A model generated the notes under the pieces. The model was not told where the DNA came from. It did no database searches and worked only from the letters and a program-made list of their open reading frames with translations. Of a stretch of 10,390 nt of DNA, positions 8,158 through 10,390 are shown in pieces; position 1 is the stretch's first letter; every line of letters begins with the position of its first letter. Made by a program: the position numbers and the translations under genes. This DNA comes from Chloroflexota bacterium (GTDB lineage: Bacteria; Chloroflexota; UBA6077), in the NCBI GenBank assembly GCA_021786215.1, contig JAJYNT010000401.1:1-10390 (forward strand), in the 5' to 3' direction.

Positions 8158-8171
8158 GAAAAGGTTTTCTG
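8156..8171. promoter_or_regulatory. Palindrome at the DASS transcription start
   Basis: CAGAAAA-GG-TTTTCTG is a perfect seven-base inverted repeat around two bases. It begins about ten bases downstream of the DASS -10 element, so a bound dimeric repressor would block transcription. It touches the cre-like element. Confidence 0.4.
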
Positions 8172-8180
8172 TGGATCGGC

Positions 8181-8209
8181 ATTGTAGACGTGCCCGCGGA
8201 ACTTGTCAA
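8181..8209 (-). promoter_or_regulatory. Sigma-70 type promoter of the DASS transporter gene
   Basis: On the minus strand, TTGACA (plus TGTCAA, 8204-8209) and TACAAT (plus ATTGTA, 8181-8186) are exactly 17 bases apart. The -35 is perfect and the -10 matches five of six bases. The start would be near 8175, leaving a leader of about 88 bases. Confidence 0.75.
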
Positions 8210-8231
8210 TAGCCCTGCCGGCTGCCGAAGA

Positions 8232-8247
8232 TGGGGCTCGAGCCCCA
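8232..8247. promoter_or_regulatory. 16-base perfect palindrome between the DASS and NRAMP genes
   Basis: TGGGGCTCGAGCCCCA is self-complementary without a spacer. It lies 22 bases upstream of the DASS -35 and could be an operator for either divergent gene, or a six-base stem with a TCGA loop in the NRAMP leader. Confidence 0.4.
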
Positions 8248-8408
8248 ATAGCCGCCCCTTCTGTGCATCGAGCCGCTCGTTGGGTTATCATCCTCTTTGG
8301 GAAGGCAGGGGCCGGCCTCATCTGAAGCCCGGGCAAGAGGGAGCTCCAGATCCCTATCCCAGGGAGAGCGCTTTGGTCCGAAAACGACGGCAGGCCCGAG
8401 GACGAGAG
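8248..8408. other. Upstream region of the NRAMP gene
   Basis: This region holds short dyads, GCCCGGGC near 8326 and TCCCT-ATCCC-AGGGA (8351-8365), plus the AGCGCTTT octamer at 8367-8374. I do not find a convincing plus-strand promoter, a yybP-ykoY manganese riboswitch or a clear MntR site. The open frame that extends upstream from the NRAMP gene through this region does not look like protein. Confidence 0.35.
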
Positions 8409-9731
8409 ATGCAGAACGGGTTTGAGGCAGCCGAAACCGAGGTGAAGAGCGCCGACCGGGGAACCGTCGCGGCGGCCGCGGAGGTGTTGGAGGGAAGGGG
8501 CCAGCGGCGGGCCGTGAGCCGCGTTCTTCCCTTCTTGGGCCCAGCCTTCGTGGCTACCGTCGCCTACATAGACCCCGGCAACTTCGCCACTAACATCCAG
8601 GGTGGTGCCCAGTTCGGCTACATGCTGGTGTGGGTGGTCCTGGCCGCCAACCTGATGGCCATGCTGATCCAGGCCCTGTCGGCCAAGTTGGGTATCGCCA
8701 CCGGCCGCAACCTGGCGGAGGTGATGCGGGAGCGTTACCCGCGCCTCGTTGTATGGGGAATGTGGGTTCTGGGGGAGATAGTGGCGATGGCCACGGACCT
8801 GGCCGAGTTCCTGGGCGCTGCGCTTGGGTTCAATCTGCTCTTCGGCATTCCTCTTCTGGCCGCGGGGGTGCTGACCGGGGTGGTCACCTTCCTCATCCTG
8901 GGGTTGCAGCGCTACGGTTTCCGCCCACTCGAGGCGGTTATCACCGCCCTGGTGGGGGTGATCGCCCTCTCCTACCTGGTCGAAACCATCTTCGCTCCAC
9001 CCGACTGGGCGCGGGTGGGCCTCGCCGTTGTGCGACCGCAGTTCTCTGGGACCGAGAGCATACTGCTGGCGGCCGGCATCCTGGGGGCGACGGTGATGCC
9101 ACACGTGATCTTTCTCCACTCGGCCCTGACACAGGACCGGATCGTGGTGCGGGATGAGAGGAAGATGCGCCGCCTCTTCCACTTCGAGTTGATCGACGTG
9201 GTCATCGCGATGGGTATCGCCGGGTTGGTGAACGCCGCCATGCTGATCATGGCGGCCACCACATTCTATTCCAGGGGAATGACCGGTATCGGAACGATAG
9301 AGGAGGCCCATCAGACCCTTGCGCCGCTCCTTGGTAGCGCCTCCAGCTACATCTTTGCCCTCTCTCTGCTGGCCTCGGGGCTCTCTTCCACCACAGTGGG
9401 GACAATGAGCGGCCAGGTGATCATGCAGGGCTTTATGCACCGTACAATTCCCCTCTGGCTGAGGCGGATCGTCACCATGCTGCCGGCGTTTGTTGTCATC
9501 GTCATAGGGCTGGACCCTACCCGAACCCTGGTGGTCAGCCAGGTGGTACTCAGCTTTGCGATACCCTTCGCCCTGATCCCACTCGTCATGTTCACCAGGA
9601 ATCGGGATCTCATGGGCCCACTGGTGAACCGGTCTCTGACCACCATAATCGCCTCGGTGGTGGCCGGGTTGATCGTGGCCCTGAACATCTTCCTGCTTTA
9701 CCAAACCATGTTCGGAGGTGGTGCCTCATGA
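8409..9731 (+). CDS. mntH: NRAMP-family divalent metal transporter (MntH type)
   Basis: This 440-residue inner-membrane carrier imports Mn2+ (and often Fe2+) with protons. TM1 carries the metal-binding DPGN (D55, N58) and TM6 carries ATVMPH with A227, M230 and H232. The metal-selective methionine is present, so this is not a magnesium-type or aluminium-type variant. The residue after MPH is Val, where many homologues have Asn. About eleven membrane segments follow a 36-residue charged cytoplasmic N-terminus. I chose ATG 8409 because GAGG (8398-8401) lies seven bases before it and the family length fits; an in-frame start at 8130 would add 93 low-complexity residues from the intergenic region. 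The stop overlaps the universal stress protein start (ATGA), so the two are co-translated. Confidence 0.93.
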   Translation: MQNGFEAAETEVKSADRGTVAAAAEVLEGRGQRRAVSRVLPFLGPAFVATVAYIDPGNFATNIQGGAQFGYMLVWVVLAANLMAMLIQALSAKLGIATGRNLAEVMRERYPRLVVWGMWVLGEIVAMATDLAEFLGAALGFNLLFGIPLLAAGVLTGVVTFLILGLQRYGFRPLEAVITALVGVIALSYLVETIFAPPDWARVGLAVVRPQFSGTESILLAAGILGATVMPHVIFLHSALTQDRIVVRDERKMRRLFHFELIDVVIAMGIAGLVNAAMLIMAATTFYSRGMTGIGTIEEAHQTLAPLLGSASSYIFALSLLASGLSSTTVGTMSGQVIMQGFMHRTIPLWLRRIVTMLPAFVVIVIGLDPTRTLVVSQVVLSFAIPFALIPLVMFTRNRDLMGPLVNRSLTTIIASVVAGLIVALNIFLLYQTMFGGGAS

Positions 9732-10390
9732 AAAGTATGCGGAAGCTGCTGGTGCCGCTAGACGGCTCTCGACTGGCCGAGGCGGTTGTGCCCGCGGCCT
9801 ATCTGCTGGCCAGCCGCTTCGACGCGACGGTCTCGCTGCTGCACGTCCTGGAGCGGGACGCTCCGGAGACCGTTCATGGAGAGCGGCATCTGGCCGGCGT
9901 TTCAGAGGCGGAGGCCTACCTGGAACGGGTTGCGGAGCAGTGTCGCGGCCAGGGTATCCCCGTGGAGGTCCACGTCCATCCCAACGAGGAGCGAGACGTG
10001 GTGGCCAGCATCATCGGCCACGCACGGGAGTTCGGCGCCGGCTTGATCCTGCTGGCGACACACGGGTGGGGCGGCATGAGGGACCTGCTGGTGGGCAGCA
10101 TCGCGCAGCAGGTCCTGCGCCGTGGAACTATCCCCGTCCTGCTGGTGAAACCCACGTTGGAGGGTGGAGCCCCACCGTTTGAGGGCAAGAGGCTGCTGGT
10201 CCCCCTGGATGGGAAACCGGACCACGATGGGGCAGTGCTGCCGGTGGTGGAATCGGTGGCCGGACCCCTTGGCGCCAGTCTGCTGCTGCTGATGGTGGTT
10301 CCGACTCTCGGCACGATGCCACGGGACCAGGGGGCGGCGGCGATGCTGTTGCCGGCCGCTACCTCAATGGCGTTGGACATGGAGGTTGAG
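9728..10390 (+). CDS. Tandem universal stress protein (UspA family), 3' end outside window
   Basis: This cytoplasmic stress and nucleotide-binding protein is open for 221 codons to the window edge. ATG 9728 overlaps the NRAMP stop (ATGA) and follows GGAGGTG at 9714-9720. The first Usp domain (5-141) starts with KLLVPLDGSRLAE and ends with the ATP-loop region ATHGWGGMRDLLVGS (110-124) and PVLLVKP. The usual G-x2-G-x9-GS loop is kept except that the first Gly is Ala. A second Usp domain begins at KRLLVPLDG (154-162) and is cut off. A full two-domain protein would be near 290-300 residues. Co-translation with the metal transporter suggests that it modulates the carrier or acts in the same stress response, as in other NRAMP-Usp pairs; the target is unproven. 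Confidence 0.9.
   Translation, partial: MKSMRKLLVPLDGSRLAEAVVPAAYLLASRFDATVSLLHVLERDAPETVHGERHLAGVSEAEAYLERVAEQCRGQGIPVEVHVHPNEERDVVASIIGHAREFGAGLILLATHGWGGMRDLLVGSIAQQVLRRGTIPVLLVKPTLEGGAPPFEGKRLLVPLDGKPDHDGAVLPVVESVAGPLGASLLLLMVVPTLGTMPRDQGAAAMLLPAATSMALDMEVE

Noticed and set aside
8170..8178. TGTGGATCG as a further DnaA box
   Set aside because: It has two mismatches at the conserved end and stands alone, so it is not supportable.
8130..8408. Upstream in-frame extension of the NRAMP gene by 93 codons
   Set aside because: The residues look like translated intergenic DNA, there is no Shine-Dalgarno at 8130, and the region holds the divergent DASS promoter. ATG 8409 has a good site and gives the family length.
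8087..8408. Manganese (yybP-ykoY) riboswitch before the NRAMP gene
   Set aside because: I could not find its conserved loops, and that class is mostly associated with exporters; only short unrelated dyads are present.
8061..9704. 547-codon open frame on the minus strand opposite the NRAMP gene
   Set aside because: The translation is rich in H, Q, G, R and D, with no domain pattern. It is the antisense shadow of a GC-rich membrane-protein gene with clear NRAMP motifs.

Overview
The window looks like chromosomal DNA from a GC-rich, free-living bacterium. The gene content (a DcuS/CitA-type two-component pair, obg followed directly by nadD, uppP, a DASS carrier, an NRAMP carrier with a tandem universal stress protein) fits a high-GC Bacillota or a Chloroflexota member. 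The sequence alone does not decide between them. I see no tRNA, rRNA, CRISPR array, transposase or phage gene.

Layout. Bases 1-250 hold gene debris: the last 34 codons of an unidentified gene, then a short remnant of a flavin-dependent pyridine-nucleotide oxidoreductase that runs antisense into the end of the next gene. Bases 205-2575 (minus strand) encode a histidine kinase and response regulator of the citrate/C4-dicarboxylate sensing family, as an overlapping operon with a clear promoter at 2648-2676. Bases 2576-3031 are a 456-base divergent intergenic region. It contains three same-strand DnaA-box sequences about two helical turns apart, a GGGG/CCCC dyad and the obg promoter. Bases 3032-4902 are obg and nadD, overlapping by GTGA and converging on uppP (4938-5759, minus). 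Bases 5946-6230 encode a small membrane protein; 6227-6599 look like a frameshifted gene for a surface-anchored exported protein, ending at a strong hairpin. Bases 6623-8086 (minus) encode a divergent DASS-family anion carrier with a good promoter and palindromic candidate operators. Bases 8409-10390 encode an NRAMP metal transporter overlapping (ATGA) a tandem universal stress protein cut off by the window end.

How the parts may work together. The sensor kinase keeps the ligand residues of DcuS in the same spacing, so it probably senses a C4-dicarboxylate or citrate-like anion outside the cell. The DASS carrier 4 kb away is the obvious candidate target. Both promoters have a GGGG/CCCC dyad upstream of the -35 element, which hints at shared control but does not prove it. 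obg, nadD and uppP are housekeeping genes for ribosome assembly, NAD synthesis and cell-wall lipid-carrier recycling. The strongest unexplained signals are the DnaA-box cluster, the loss of both SNT motifs in the DASS carrier, and the two patches of decayed genes.
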